From: CAZSDP01 sp964605665
GTDB taxonomy: Bacteria; Planctomycetota; UBA8108; UBA1146
Reading direction: 5' to 3'
DNA length: 41,285 nt
Assembly (NCBI GenBank): GCA_964605665.1
Contig: CAZSDP010000032.1
Coordinates: 1 to 41,285 of the forward strand
In this document: piece after piece, positions 24,816-35,400 of the stretch
Numbering within the stretch: position 1 is the stretch's first letter
Layout: every line of letters starts with the position of its first letter
The notes under the pieces: model-generated
The model's database searches: none
What the model saw: the letters and a program-made list of their open reading frames with translations, nothing else
Told to the model about the DNA's origin: nothing
Made by a program: the position numbers and the translations under genes

Positions 24816-24924
24816 GAGTTCTTTGCGCATGAAGGTGGATTGAGTGATCCTCTGTTCTGCCGATAACCTCAGATTTTGGGGAAAGAGAACTTGTAGGATC
24901 ACCGACCGGCAGGAGGGAACACCG

Positions 24925-26163
24925 ATGGGCGCTTGGAGACTATGTTCAGCGTTGACCATCGCTCTTGTGTGTATGGCAAGTCCAACGGGCTTGTTGGCAC
25001 AAGACGACGCCGATCTCACACGTCTAAACGAGCAATATAAAATCGATATTGTGAGTACGGATGTTTCCCTTGTCGATCTAGCGCAAGCAATGAAACCGAT
25101 GTTCAAGGAGCAACTTGCAACTCTTGCAGATGCGTGGCAGCGGTTGGTTCAAGAGATTTCCTTGGAGATCGCAAATGACGGAATGACGACAGAGAGACAA
25201 GCAGAGAAGATCGCGAGATTGGATCGCTATCGAGCGGTGATTCGTGCTTACCGAGACAAGGGTGGCGACATAGGAGAGTACCAGAAGTACTACGAGCAGG
25301 TTTCTGGCATTGTCGTCAATCCTCAAGACGCAGGCGCGGCTTCACAAGCTTTGCTCGATTGGGTGAAGTCTCCTCAGGGAGGGCTTCGATGGGCGAAGAA
25401 CATCCTCTTCGCGCTTCTCGCACTTTTGTTGTTCTATTTCACTTCTGGAATTTCGGGGCGTCTCACCGATGCTGCGATTCAACGCTCACATCTAAAACTC
25501 AGCAAAGGACTGAGACGATTTTTCGTGGGGATTGCCAAGAAAGCAGTGCTGGTCATAGGGGTGATCGTCGCTTTGTCGATTTTGGAGGTCGATATTGGGC
25601 CATTTGTGGCGGCCATCGGTGTCGGCGGATTTGTGGTCGGTTTTGCTCTGAAAGACGCCCTCGGGAATTTCGCAGCCGGAGTCTTGATTCTGATGTATCG
25701 GCCATTCGAGATCGGAGATGTCATCACCGCCACAGGAATTACCGGGAAGGTCGAAGACATCAGCCTTGTGTCGACGAAGTTTCTCACCCCTGACAATCAG
25801 ACGATTTACGTTCCGAACAGTTCGGTTTGGGGTGGAGTGATCACGAATGTGACCGGGAATGAGCGGCGCCGTGTCGATATGACATTTGGTATCGGCTATG
25901 ACGATGACATCAAAAAGGCGGAGCAGGTTCTCAACGAGATTGTACTCGCACATCCGAAAGTTCTAGCGGACCCCGCTCCTACCGTGAAACTAGCCGAACT
26001 CGCAGACTCCTCCGTCAATTTTGTTGTCCGTCCATGGGCCGCAACCGGAGATCATTGGGAAGTCCGGTGTGACATCACCCGAACGGTAAAAGAACGGTTT
26101 GATCAAGAGGGGCTGAGTATTCCTTATCCGCAGCAGGACGTTCACATCCACCAAGGCTCTTGA
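24925..26163 (+). CDS. MscS family mechanosensitive channel
   Basis: MscS channels open under membrane tension to release solutes during osmotic downshock. The 412-aa protein starts with a signal peptide (about 1-26) and a periplasmic, probably coiled region of about 120 residues. Membrane helices follow at about 158-177 and 202-225. The pore-lining third helix is in the stretch VAAIGVGGFVVGFALKDALG, and the MscS beta domain begins at RPFEIGDVI. The ATG at 24925 has AGGAGG at 8 nt and is much better than the upstream start at 24844. It follows the DUF481 gene after 109 bp. Confidence 0.9.
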   Translation: MGAWRLCSALTIALVCMASPTGLLAQDDADLTRLNEQYKIDIVSTDVSLVDLAQAMKPMFKEQLATLADAWQRLVQEISLEIANDGMTTERQAEKIARLDRYRAVIRAYRDKGGDIGEYQKYYEQVSGIVVNPQDAGAASQALLDWVKSPQGGLRWAKNILFALLALLLFYFTSGISGRLTDAAIQRSHLKLSKGLRRFFVGIAKKAVLVIGVIVALSILEVDIGPFVAAIGVGGFVVGFALKDALGNFAAGVLILMYRPFEIGDVITATGITGKVEDISLVSTKFLTPDNQTIYVPNSSVWGGVITNVTGNERRRVDMTFGIGYDDDIKKAEQVLNEIVLAHPKVLADPAPTVKLAELADSSVNFVVRPWAATGDHWEVRCDITRTVKERFDQEGLSIPYPQQDVHIHQGS

Positions 26164-26427
26164 AGTTCCTCGTTCAGCGAAACTAAAAGCCCTACTGACG
26201 CTGCATGAGATGCTGGGAGTCGGTTGCTGGCTGTCGAAGTAGGCTCTTCGGCTTTGCGAGAACATCGACCAAATAGGTTTCTTTGGCATATCCACGCTCT
26301 CGAAGGAACACGCAAGTCTTGCTAAAATGCCCAGGACGAATCTGTCGCTCTTGATAATACCCATCACGATAAATTGCACTGGTTCGTTGCGCCGGTGTAT
26401 TTCACCGTTGCGATGAACTGGGGCAAT

Positions 26428-26449
26428 GACTCCCCTTTAGCAAGGAGTC
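26428..26449 (+). promoter_or_regulatory. hairpin enclosing the ribosome binding site of the cytochrome gene
   Basis: GACTCC (26428-26433) pairs with GGAGTC (26444-26449), and an alternative inner stem CCTT/AAGG has loop TAGC. The Shine-Dalgarno AAGGAG (26442-26447) of the TTG start at 26453 lies inside the stem. It could limit translation until opened. The remainder of the 26164-26427 gap shows no gene. Confidence 0.5.
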
Positions 26450-26452
26450 TTC

Positions 26453-29161
26453 TTGAGGCTGTATCTTTCCTTCACATTCATAGCGTTGCTCTCGGTGTGT
26501 GCGCTCTTTGCGCTGGCATTAGAAGTGTCAGCAAAACTGAGTGACGACGATTGGTTTGCCGCCTCAACTGAACATACGATACGAGAGAGTGGTTGCCTTG
26601 CTTGTCACCGCACGGAATCGCCACTGGCAGACCGACTAGCGCCGATCCCAGCGCCGAATCTCCATTCTTCTGGGCCCCGCTATGAGCCAGTTTACTTACG
26701 TGCTTTCCTGTCGAGTCCAAGTGAGACCAAACCGGGAACCACGATGCCAGATCTTCTTGCTGGATATCCCAAAGATCAACGAGCGGAGATTGTAGAGGAC
26801 TTGGTTCACTACTTGGGGAGTCGAGGTGGCCTCTTCGATCGATCTCCGATTGCAGTGAACCTGAAGGACGCTGAAGTTGGTGAAGAGTTGTTCTTTCGAG
26901 TCGGCTGCGCGGTTTGTCATCCCCGAGATGGAATAGATGCTTGGAAACAACACCTCGCCGAAAAAACAAACTTCAGGCATATCTCGGAGTTACTCGAGCA
27001 GCCGGTGAGCCTGATTCCAGCAGGCCATATGCCTTCCTTGCGGTTGAGTGAAGACGAAATTCAGAGCCTCACAAAGTTCCTTTTGGAGGATCAATCAAAG
27101 GATGAGCAAGGTGAACCGATCATTCGAGAGGTCAAAGGCCTGCGCCAGTACTATTACGAAGGTGTCTTTAGAAATTGTGAACTCGAATCGCTGACTTCAA
27201 AAAATCCAACTCGAGTTAGTTACGCCTCAAAGGTCTCGTTGCCGGATGATCATCGCGAAGACCACTTCGCCACGCGACTCGAAGGGGAAATCCTGATCCC
27301 AAAAACGGGAGCATGGACGTTTACTCTTTATTCCGACGATGGATCCCGACTCTGGATTGATAGCGTCGAAGTGATCGACCATGACGGAGAGCATAGCCCG
27401 ACGAGCAAAGAAGGCGTCATGGAGCTATCGGAGGGTTGGCATTCTCTTCGCGTTACGATGTATGAGTATGGAGGTGGTGAAGAACTAGAACTCTCTTGGG
27501 AAGGTCCAGGCCAAGAATTTTCGGAAGTTCCTGCAGAACAGTTCCGCCACCGTTCTTCTGCTTACGAGCCCCGAGGAAATCGACTGAAGATTGATCGTGA
27601 TCGTCGTGCACGCGGCCAGCGTTTATATCTTTCATTGGGTTGTGCATCTTGCCATGACCGCGGTGTTCCACCTCGGGAGGCTCCGGGACTTGAAGATCTT
27701 CCTTTCGAAGCCAGCGGTTGTATCTCCACACAGCAAGGGGCTGATTCAAAGGCGCCTAGGTTTCATTTCACGATGGAGCAGACACGAGAGCTCGCCAAGT
27801 TTTTGGCGGCACGAGAGAGTCTTTCGCCAACGATTGCCCCAGCTCGACGGGCAGAAGTTCTCTTCGATCAACTCAATTGTTTCATGTGCCATTCTAGAAA
27901 TGGACGCGGTGGACCAAGTGAGAGCAATCGAGAGTTTTTCACAGGTACCGCGGAGTTGGGCGATGAGGGTTGCCTACCACCAGATTTGACTAATGTCGGC
28001 GCAAAGCTCCAGGCGGAATGGCTCCAAGAGGTGATTCAGGAGGGGAAGTCAGTTCGCCCTTACATGAACGTTAGGATGCCTGCTTACCATCAGAGCGAAG
28101 GAGGAGATCTTGCGGAGCTCCTGTTTGCGGTGGACGGCGGTAAAGATCAGAGCGAAAGCGAACTGACAGAAGAGATTATTGAGGCGGGTCGGCATCTCAC
28201 CGGTGAAAATGGATTTCGGTGCATCGATTGCCATGAATTCGCGGGCCATCCATCTCTTGGGGAACCCGCCATCGATCTCGCCACAACCGGAGAGAGGCTT
28301 CAGGCCCAGTGGTATCAGGAATACATGCTGGATCCACAGTCGAAACGACCTGGGACCCGAATGCCCGGTTTTTGGGCTGCGGGACTAGATTTGTTTCCAG
28401 AGGTTCTCGATGGCACCGCAGGATCTCAGGTCGATGCGACATGGAGTTACCTGTCGATGGGTGATACAGCTCCTCTGCCACGAGGGTTGGTGATCGATCG
28501 AAGTGACTACGATCTGATACCAGTCGATGAGCCGATTTTATTTGGCACATTCTTCGAAGATTTGAGCGCCCGAGTCATCTGTTGCGGATATCCAGAACGG
28601 ATTTCATTCGCCTATGACGTGGAAAACACCCGGATGGCGATGCTGTGGCAAGGTGAATTCATGAATGCCCGTGGCACATGGGAAGGGCGCGCCGGACAGC
28701 TCGAATCTCCGGAAGGTTCTCAAGAGCTGGAGTTTCCCGCTGGTGAAGCGATCGCGCTGATCGAAGCGAATCAAAGTTGGCCAGCAGCGCTTGGCCGAAA
28801 CGCCGGTTGGCGTCATCGTGCGGTGATTCGTGACGCAGAGAGAAGGCCGATCTTTAGACGGTCGCATGCTGATTGGGGTGTGACCGTTGAAGAGTGGATT
28901 GAGCCGAAATACTCCACTCTTGGAGCCAAGATTATCCGTCATGTTCAAGTTGAAGGTGTTGACCAACCTCTGGTCTTCCGCGTGGCGACCGCAGATCGCA
29001 TTTCAAAGCAGGCAGACGGTAGTTATGAGGCAGACGATGGAGCACGTTACTCACTGGGTGGGAGTGGCGAGCACATCGTTTATCAAGGTGAAGACGGAGA
29101 AGAGCTTCGGGTCATTCTTCCTCAGGGTAACTCGAGTGTCGAGGTGGAGGTTGTGTGGTGA
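26453..29161 (+). CDS. multihaem c-type cytochrome with PA14 domain
   Basis: The 902-aa exported protein has a signal peptide (about 1-27) and five CXXCH haem sites: CLACH (Cys48), CAVCH (152), CASCH (397), CFMCH (476) and CIDCH (590). Between the second and third sites, about 225-370, lies a PA14 domain (LRQYYYEGVF, TFTLYSDDGSRLWID, LSWEGPG), a beta-barrel often linked to carbohydrate binding. Residues about 690-902 form an all-beta region I cannot name. Such PA14 cytochromes are frequent in Planctomycetota and Verrucomicrobiota and are thought to serve redox reactions on sugars. The TTG start has AAGGAG upstream. The stop overlaps the next gene by 4 nt. Confidence 0.88.
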   Translation: MRLYLSFTFIALLSVCALFALALEVSAKLSDDDWFAASTEHTIRESGCLACHRTESPLADRLAPIPAPNLHSSGPRYEPVYLRAFLSSPSETKPGTTMPDLLAGYPKDQRAEIVEDLVHYLGSRGGLFDRSPIAVNLKDAEVGEELFFRVGCAVCHPRDGIDAWKQHLAEKTNFRHISELLEQPVSLIPAGHMPSLRLSEDEIQSLTKFLLEDQSKDEQGEPIIREVKGLRQYYYEGVFRNCELESLTSKNPTRVSYASKVSLPDDHREDHFATRLEGEILIPKTGAWTFTLYSDDGSRLWIDSVEVIDHDGEHSPTSKEGVMELSEGWHSLRVTMYEYGGGEELELSWEGPGQEFSEVPAEQFRHRSSAYEPRGNRLKIDRDRRARGQRLYLSLGCASCHDRGVPPREAPGLEDLPFEASGCISTQQGADSKAPRFHFTMEQTRELAKFLAARESLSPTIAPARRAEVLFDQLNCFMCHSRNGRGGPSESNREFFTGTAELGDEGCLPPDLTNVGAKLQAEWLQEVIQEGKSVRPYMNVRMPAYHQSEGGDLAELLFAVDGGKDQSESELTEEIIEAGRHLTGENGFRCIDCHEFAGHPSLGEPAIDLATTGERLQAQWYQEYMLDPQSKRPGTRMPGFWAAGLDLFPEVLDGTAGSQVDATWSYLSMGDTAPLPRGLVIDRSDYDLIPVDEPILFGTFFEDLSARVICCGYPERISFAYDVENTRMAMLWQGEFMNARGTWEGRAGQLESPEGSQELEFPAGEAIALIEANQSWPAALGRNAGWRHRAVIRDAERRPIFRRSHADWGVTVEEWIEPKYSTLGAKIIRHVQVEGVDQPLVFRVATADRISKQADGSYEADDGARYSLGGSGEHIVYQGEDGEELRVILPQGNSSVEVEVVW

Positions 29162-30696
29162 AGCTCTGGAGCGTTCTAATCATCTGCTTGATGTGTCTAA
29201 GCCCGTACTTGTTCGCTGATTCCCTCGTGAGTTCCGACGCTGTTGCCGCTCAAACTTCAGAAGAAAACAAAAATGAATCGCCACCAGAACTACCAAAGGA
29301 AGCGGACTATTATCGGTTGGTTGATCTAGCCGCTCCGGAAGACATCGTGTTGGAGGTTGGTGGCCTTCTCGCCGTCGGGAACGGGGTGCTGTACGCCTCA
29401 ACACGCCGTGGCGATATCTGGTGCATCGAAGACGCCTACGGTGAGATGCCGACATTCACAAAGTGGGCAGATGGGCTGCAGGAACCTCTCGGGCTTCTCC
29501 TGCACGAAGGGTGGATCTACGCAGGAACGCGCGGGGAGCTGATGCGGCTCAAAGATACCTCAGGTGATGGTCGAGCCGACTTGTATCAGTCTGTTTGCGA
29601 CTCCTGGGAGATCAGTGGTAACTATCACGAGTACACCTTTGGTCCGCGAATCGACCGAGACGGGAACTTCTGGATCACCCTGAACCGCCCATTTGGTGGA
29701 GAGCCTTTCGGAAAGAAGTCGTGGCGCGGTTGGGCGATGCGCATCTCGCCAGATGGTGTGATGGAGCCAGTGTGCTCTGGGCTGAGGTCTCCCTGTGGGT
29801 TAGAGGTCTCGCCGTGGGGGGATGTCTTCTACACCGATAATCAGGGTGAGTGGTGTCCTACGAACAAGCTTTCTCATCTAGAAGTGGGTGAGTTTCATGG
29901 ACATCCATGGGGCTCTGCTTCTGCCAAGTTGCCGAAAGCCCAGGCGCCAGCCCCAGAAGATCTTCCCAGCGGCATGCTGATTCCCGAGGCCGTGAAGAAG
30001 ATTCCCGAGTTGAAATTGCCGGCGATTTGGTTTCCCTACGACAAGATGGGAAAGAGTGCCGCAGGAATGCGATGGGACACCTCTGAAGGAGGGTTTGGTC
30101 CTTTCTCAGGGCAGTGCTTTGTTGCCGATCAGCACGATGCATCAGTGATGCGTGTGTACTTGGAAAAAATCGCCGGAGCTTGGCAAGGCGCTTGTTTCCC
30201 ATTTCGAGAGGGATTTGGGTGCGGGATCATCCGTCTGTGTTGGGGGGAAGATGGGTCGTTGATCGCGGGGATGACCAACCGCGGCTGGGGAGGGCTCGGC
30301 AATCGTCCCTATGGCATTCAACGGCTTGTTTGGACTGGCAAGACTCCCACCGAAATCAAAACGATGGAAGCGAAGGCTGATGGATTTCGGCTTACGTTTA
30401 CCCGCCCGATGGATCGAGAGTCACTCCTCGATCCCTCTAAGTATCTTCTTGAGAGCTATACCTATCGCCTTCACGAACCCTATGGCAGCCCCGAATTTGA
30501 TCGAAAATCTTTAAGAGTGCTTGGAGCAGCTGTTTCAGATGATGGGTTGTCGGTTCACTTGCGGTGCGAAGGCCTGCGAGAGGGGTATGTCCATGAGATC
30601 AAGCTACCAGAAGCGCGAAGCCAAGACGGTTTGCCTCTATTGCATCCGCAAGCCTATTACACATTGAATGCTATTCCAGACCGCCTAGCTCAATAG
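29158..30696 (+). CDS. beta-propeller, dehydrogenase-like secreted protein
   Basis: The 512-aa protein has a signal peptide (about 1-20). A predicted six-bladed beta-propeller of the glucose/sorbosone-dehydrogenase-like type follows: repeated patterns such as GVLYASTRRGDIW, EGWIYAGTRGELMRLKDTSGDG, PRIDRDGNFWITL, GLEVSPWGDVFYTDNQGE and GSLIAGMTNRGWG. The last 110 residues form a beta domain with FTRPMD. In planctomycetes related propellers are often fused to cytochrome c domains; here the haems are on the upstream protein. A GTG at 29158 gives a GTGA overlap and has GGAGG at 7 nt; a GTG at 29155 is the alternative. A PQQ cofactor and substrate cannot be inferred safely. Confidence 0.82.
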   Translation: MKLWSVLIICLMCLSPYLFADSLVSSDAVAAQTSEENKNESPPELPKEADYYRLVDLAAPEDIVLEVGGLLAVGNGVLYASTRRGDIWCIEDAYGEMPTFTKWADGLQEPLGLLLHEGWIYAGTRGELMRLKDTSGDGRADLYQSVCDSWEISGNYHEYTFGPRIDRDGNFWITLNRPFGGEPFGKKSWRGWAMRISPDGVMEPVCSGLRSPCGLEVSPWGDVFYTDNQGEWCPTNKLSHLEVGEFHGHPWGSASAKLPKAQAPAPEDLPSGMLIPEAVKKIPELKLPAIWFPYDKMGKSAAGMRWDTSEGGFGPFSGQCFVADQHDASVMRVYLEKIAGAWQGACFPFREGFGCGIIRLCWGEDGSLIAGMTNRGWGGLGNRPYGIQRLVWTGKTPTEIKTMEAKADGFRLTFTRPMDRESLLDPSKYLLESYTYRLHEPYGSPEFDRKSLRVLGAAVSDDGLSVHLRCEGLREGYVHEIKLPEARSQDGLPLLHPQAYYTLNAIPDRLAQ

Positions 30697-30753
30697 ACTT
30701 GGGGCGATCTGGGTGATGCTCTAAGCTGAATCTCCAGCAGACCGCCACGCTCT

Positions 30754-31674
30754 CTAGTCTGCACCTTCAACGGGGACTTGTAGCACCGGCAACGCTCGAT
30801 CTGACTCAGACCAATCTTTGAAATTCAGGACCTCGCCGTCGTTTCGAATCTTGCGAATGATGTTCAGATCAAGGTCGCAGACAAGCCACCCTGACTGGTC
30901 AATTTCACCTTCCGCAATTCGACCATCGGTCGGCATTCGTTGGTCGGGAGGTCCATAGAAACCAGTGCGACCCAGATTCACATCAATCGCTGGTGACCAT
31001 GGAGCGCGACCAACGGTTGGGGCCACGACGGTATAGCACTGGTTTTCTAGCGCTCGCGCACGTGCCGAAATCCTGACGCGGGCTGCTCCTGACAGAGTGT
31101 CCGTGCATGAGGGGATCAGCAGTACTTCGGCACCATGAGCACACATTTGTCTCGCGACCTGTGGGAACTCACAGTCATAGCAGATCAACACGCCGATCGA
31201 TCCGATAGGCGTTTCCAGAACCTTCAACGAATCACCACCAGCAATCCCCCATGTTTCTCTTTCAAATCGAGTCATCATGATTTTCTCTATCTTGGCGGCG
31301 ACACCTTCATGACTTGGCGTAAACCACCGCGCGACATTTCGATATGAAGAGTCCGGCTGCAGAATTGGCAGACTCCCTGCGAGAACCATAATGTCGTGCT
31401 GTTGTGACAGCGCGGTGAGAGTGGAATCGATTTCAGGAACAAGATCTGAAAGAGCACGAATTGAGTTCGTGAGATCGTGCGCGAGGTCATCAGGAAATGT
31501 TCCGATGATCTCAAGTCCGGCATACTCGGGAAAGACCGCGATCTGGGCCCCTTGACTTGCGGCTTTGGAGAGCCAATGAGCCTGTTTTTCTCTCCAAGCA
31601 TCGAGATCGGCGAGTCGTTCGATGGGGTATGCGGCACTGGCAATGCGTAGGTTGGTTGAAGTCGAACTTTTCAT
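30754..31674 (-). CDS. carbon-nitrogen hydrolase (nitrilase superfamily)
   Basis: This 306-aa protein belongs to the nitrilase superfamily, whose members hydrolyse amides or nitriles through a Glu-Lys-Cys triad. Glu50 (VFPEYAG), Lys131 (EKIMMTRFERE) and Cys165 (LICYDCEFP) are present. The ATG at 31674 overlaps the stop of the GNAT gene by 4 nt (ATGA), so the two are translationally coupled. A GNAT plus nitrilase pair, also seen fused in other bacteria, suggests a shared small-amide or acylation pathway. The substrate is unknown. It converges with the propeller gene. Confidence 0.92.
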   Translation of the reverse strand: MKSSTSTNLRIASAAYPIERLADLDAWREKQAHWLSKAASQGAQIAVFPEYAGLEIIGTFPDDLAHDLTNSIRALSDLVPEIDSTLTALSQQHDIMVLAGSLPILQPDSSYRNVARWFTPSHEGVAAKIEKIMMTRFERETWGIAGGDSLKVLETPIGSIGVLICYDCEFPQVARQMCAHGAEVLLIPSCTDTLSGAARVRISARARALENQCYTVVAPTVGRAPWSPAIDVNLGRTGFYGPPDQRMPTDGRIAEGEIDQSGWLVCDLDLNIIRKIRNDGEVLNFKDWSESDRALPVLQVPVEGAD

Positions 31675-32243
31675 ATTAACGATCGCATCCAAAACTGCAT
31701 TGTGTGATCAGACTCTTCCGGCTCTTCAAGTTCTCGCCAAGAGAGTCTAGTGGTGATTCCCTCAAGAGGAGCATAGCCTCTCTTTTTCCAAAATCGATCG
31801 AGTGGCTGATACTGCGCCGGTCGGGCGGGATGTTCCAGGGAGCGAACCACTGCGCAAAACGCGCAATGACGTATCTCCGGTAAAGACCGAGCGTGCTCTT
31901 CACGTCGATCGAAGAACAGGTGTCCGATGCCTCGGCCCCGATACTCCTTCAGCAGAACCGATTCACCGAAGTAGAAGATCTCTTCAGTTTGATATCCCGG
32001 AGCGGAAAATGGATCGCGAAAAGCTTTCTCTTGATAGCAAAGAGGACTGCCCGTCGCAGCTCCGACGAGCTGATCGTCCGCGAAGGCTCCAACGATGACT
32101 GCATTGGGAGACTGCGCGAAAGCTGCCAGGTATTTCTCCTCGTAGCTCAAGTCTCCTTCATAGAGGTACGGATAGTCCCGAAAGACCAAGATGCGAAGTT
32201 TCGCCAGTTCTGTAAGGTGGGTGGCGATCGCCTCTCCGGTCAT
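31671..32243 (-). CDS. GNAT family N-acetyltransferase
   Basis: The 190-aa protein carries a GNAT fold: the acetyl-CoA-binding motif A, YRGRGIGHLFFDRREEHAR, is near 100-120, followed by a FWKKRGY segment near the C-terminus that is typical of the last strands. A start at 32348 would add 35 residues that look unlike the family; the ATG at 32243 is preferred, though its ribosome site (GAGAG) is weak. It heads a coupled pair with the carbon-nitrogen hydrolase. The substrate is unknown. Confidence 0.88.
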   Translation of the reverse strand: MTGEAIATHLTELAKLRILVFRDYPYLYEGDLSYEEKYLAAFAQSPNAVIVGAFADDQLVGAATGSPLCYQEKAFRDPFSAPGYQTEEIFYFGESVLLKEYRGRGIGHLFFDRREEHARSLPEIRHCAFCAVVRSLEHPARPAQYQPLDRFWKKRGYAPLEGITTRLSWRELEEPEESDHTMQFWMRSLI

Positions 32244-32393
32244 CGATTTGACTCTCGTTTGCAAGTTGTTGACCTCCGCGCATATGACACCCGCCGACCT
32301 ACCCGACTTCCAGGGAGATTTTAATAAGACCCATGGTTCGCTGTCCAAAGGAGAGTTGACTGCCGAACGATTCCATCTCGATCACCTTGGATG

Positions 32394-32429
32394 AAAAAGA
32401 GGGGAGACTCCTTGACGGAGCCTCCCCTC
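32394..32429 (-). terminator. Rho-independent terminator of the dockerin gene
   Basis: A 13-bp stem with one A-C mismatch forms between 32399-32411 and 32417-32429, with loop TTGAC. On the minus strand it is followed directly by TTTTT (complement of 32394-32398). It lies 20 bp beyond the stop of the dockerin-type gene and insulates it from the GNAT gene. Confidence 0.9.
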
Positions 32430-32449
32430 AATCGCTCAACCTTTAGTGT

Positions 32450-35400
32450 CTATGGACACGGAGAGAAGGTGACACAGCCGAGAGGGTTTGTCGTATCCGG
32501 CCCACAGCTGTTCGGCGGAGGAATGACATTCGGCGAGCTTCCCATCGGCGGGAAGAGGTTCCCCAGCAAGAAGATCGCATCGCCGATGTTAATCAGTCCG
32601 TCGTCGTTCGCATCCGCAGCATCGTCGCAGTTGATCACATTTGCGGTACTGCCACTGGGCGGGAACAGATTACCGAGCAAGTAGATCGCATCGCCGATAT
32701 TGATCAGTGAATCGGTATTCACGTCACCACGGATCAAACCTGGACACGCAGGTGAGCCGACGCAGTCGGAGTCAGCGCAGTCGATGAGCATGTCACCATC
32801 ATCATCGATGCCATTGCTGCAATCTTCTCCCCCACCACTGCCTGCAAAGAAGGTCAGATAGCGATTCATCAGCTCATTCTTGTCGCCGGTAAACCCACCG
32901 AACTCGAAGGAGTGACAAATGACCCGTCCATCTGTACTCGCCGGGCCCGCCTTCGCGACACCCACTCCGTAGGGAGCGAGCGGATCGGCATTTGCCCAGA
33001 TGATCTCGGTGTTTGATCCGACCGGTAGATCATTCGGTCCCGCAATCAACTGGTCGAAGAAGTCGTCGCCTCCGTTGAAGGAGATGTTTCGGTTGTCTTG
33101 TTCGTAGATAACCGGCGATCCAAGGCCTGAGGTGTCTACGGTTGTACCTGCAAAGCCATCGAGAGCGAGCAAGGAGTCGTCCCCGTCGAGTATGACGTTT
33201 CCGTCTGCTTCGAGGCCTTCAACTCCGTCCACGTCGAAAAACGCGGTCGGTGCATCGAAACCCCAAATGTCGCCACCCTCGAGGAACACATTGAAATCAC
33301 CTGCAGTGACGCCGGTGTTCAGGGCGATACCTTCTCCTGCGAGAATCGGGAAATTGTTGGGGAACGTTCCCATCGATACCCAAACATTGTCAGCTTGAGT
33401 CAAACAATCATAGCCATCGATAGCCTGGAAAAGGTTGTCGACGACAGTGACTGTGCGGCCATTTGCTTGGAGAGCATCGACCAGCGCTTGAGTGCTATCA
33501 GTGCAACCGTCGGGACCTTGGCCATCGAAAACGAGGTCAGTGGTTCCCGGAACGAAAGTGTAGACAGAGGCGACACAGCCAGCCATGTCGGTGCCTCCGC
33601 CGGTGCACAACACTTCAAAATCAACCTGATAAGCACCATCACTCGGGGGAGTGAAAGTCACGGTGAACTGGGCGCCCACGGCGACTGGCCCGCTGTTCGC
33701 GGTTCCTACCACGTTACCGTCGACATCGGTGAAGGTCAGGATGACATCGTCGTAACCGGTGTTGCCTTGGGCGGTGAGGGGGAAGACCAGATCGCCGGTG
33801 CTGCAATCACTGTCGCACAAGCCTGCTGGGAATAGGCAAGTCTGACCGAGGGTTGAGAAGGTGAGGTTGTAATTGAAGTCACAAGCACATGGGTATCCGG
33901 AGAAAATTCCCGCACCTGCTTCGGCTGGGGTCACCACGAGTGCGTACTCAGAAAAACCGAGAGCGGCATTCGGGTTTAAGTTGAACGAGAACGTCTGTTG
34001 AGTGCAGTCTCCCGGAACTTCGCTGGCAGGGAAGGCGAAGAACTGAGTGCAGTCGTCGAGGATGCCCGCGGCGGGCTCGTCAGTAAAGAGCTGCACGAGC
34101 ACCGGCACTTCACTCTCAACCGTATAGGTGATTGTGCCAGGCTGTGTTGCCGTGAAGCGATACCAATCGACATCTCTTGTGCCAGAGTCTGCCCAGGTTG
34201 TTCCCGTGACGGTATCCCCCAAATTGATGAGCGAGTAAGGCCCAGCGGGTGGGGCGGTCGGGGAACTGCAAGCAGGATTGACAGAGGTGCCGCATGCTTC
34301 CATTTCATCAACGGTTCCAGAGGGAACCAAAGCGCAGTCCGGAGGGCAGCTTGAGGCAGCCGTTGAGAAGGTCACCGAGTACTCGTTTGCGGGATCTGTG
34401 CAATCGCCGATACCGGTGAAGAGAGGACCAAACTGATCTGCTGAGGTCACGATGGCGTAGTAGGTATTGCCTTGTGAGAGAGTGACGACCTCGGTGGACG
34501 GCACGCATCCGGCAGAGAGAGTCTCTGCGACAAGAACGAGATTCATGCAATCAGCCAATCCCCCGTCATCGCGAACGATGAGGACAGTTCCAGGAAACTC
34601 GGAGTTGAGTTCGATGGAAAGGTCAGTGGTGGGGTTTGTGACGAGCGCAGAGATATCGAACCAGTCGAGATCGCGGAGTTGACCACCGGTTGTTGGGTCG
34701 ATGAAGGTTCGGATCGTGCCGCAAATTGTGTCCGGCGCGGCGACCACTTCATAATCGCTCGCTGCTGGGCCTGGAGGGGTCGCGGCATTGCAGCCAGCAT
34801 TTGTGTCGGCACCACATGCGTCCGCTTCCGGAGTTCCGGTGCAGGTGAGGCAATCCGCAGAATTTATGCTGATGTCGACTTGGTAGTCGTTCTGGCCGGG
34901 GCTCGCTCCACATGGAATTCCATCGAAGATGGGCCCTGCAGCGTCGCCAGTTGCGATGACCACGTAGTAGGTTCCGGCGACCACCGTGCGATTGATCGAA
35001 ATGGGCGAGCAGCTACCGCCATTGACGAGGTCCGTGACGAGGAGTCCGTCGCAATTTGCAGCTCCTCCCACGCTTTCCACGAGATAGAGCTCTGAAGGGA
35101 AGGCGGAATTCAAAGTCACTGAAATCGTCGAGATGTTCCCGACATCGATCGAATAGTAGTCGAGATCACGTAAACCGGCATCCGCCCACGCGGTGCCACA
35201 CCAAGTTCCCCCCGCCGTTGCGTCGACGAACGCAGCGTCATCGCAGAAGTCAGCAACGCATCCATTGTTGCTGTCGGTTCCGCAGGGCTCTTGCTCGTCA
35301 GTCCCGGTGCAAGTGGGGATCGTACAGCCGGGACCAAAGGGTACGGCGGTTGGGGCGGTTCTGTCGCCGGTCCGGGCGAAGAGCTTCTCGAGGGTTGATT

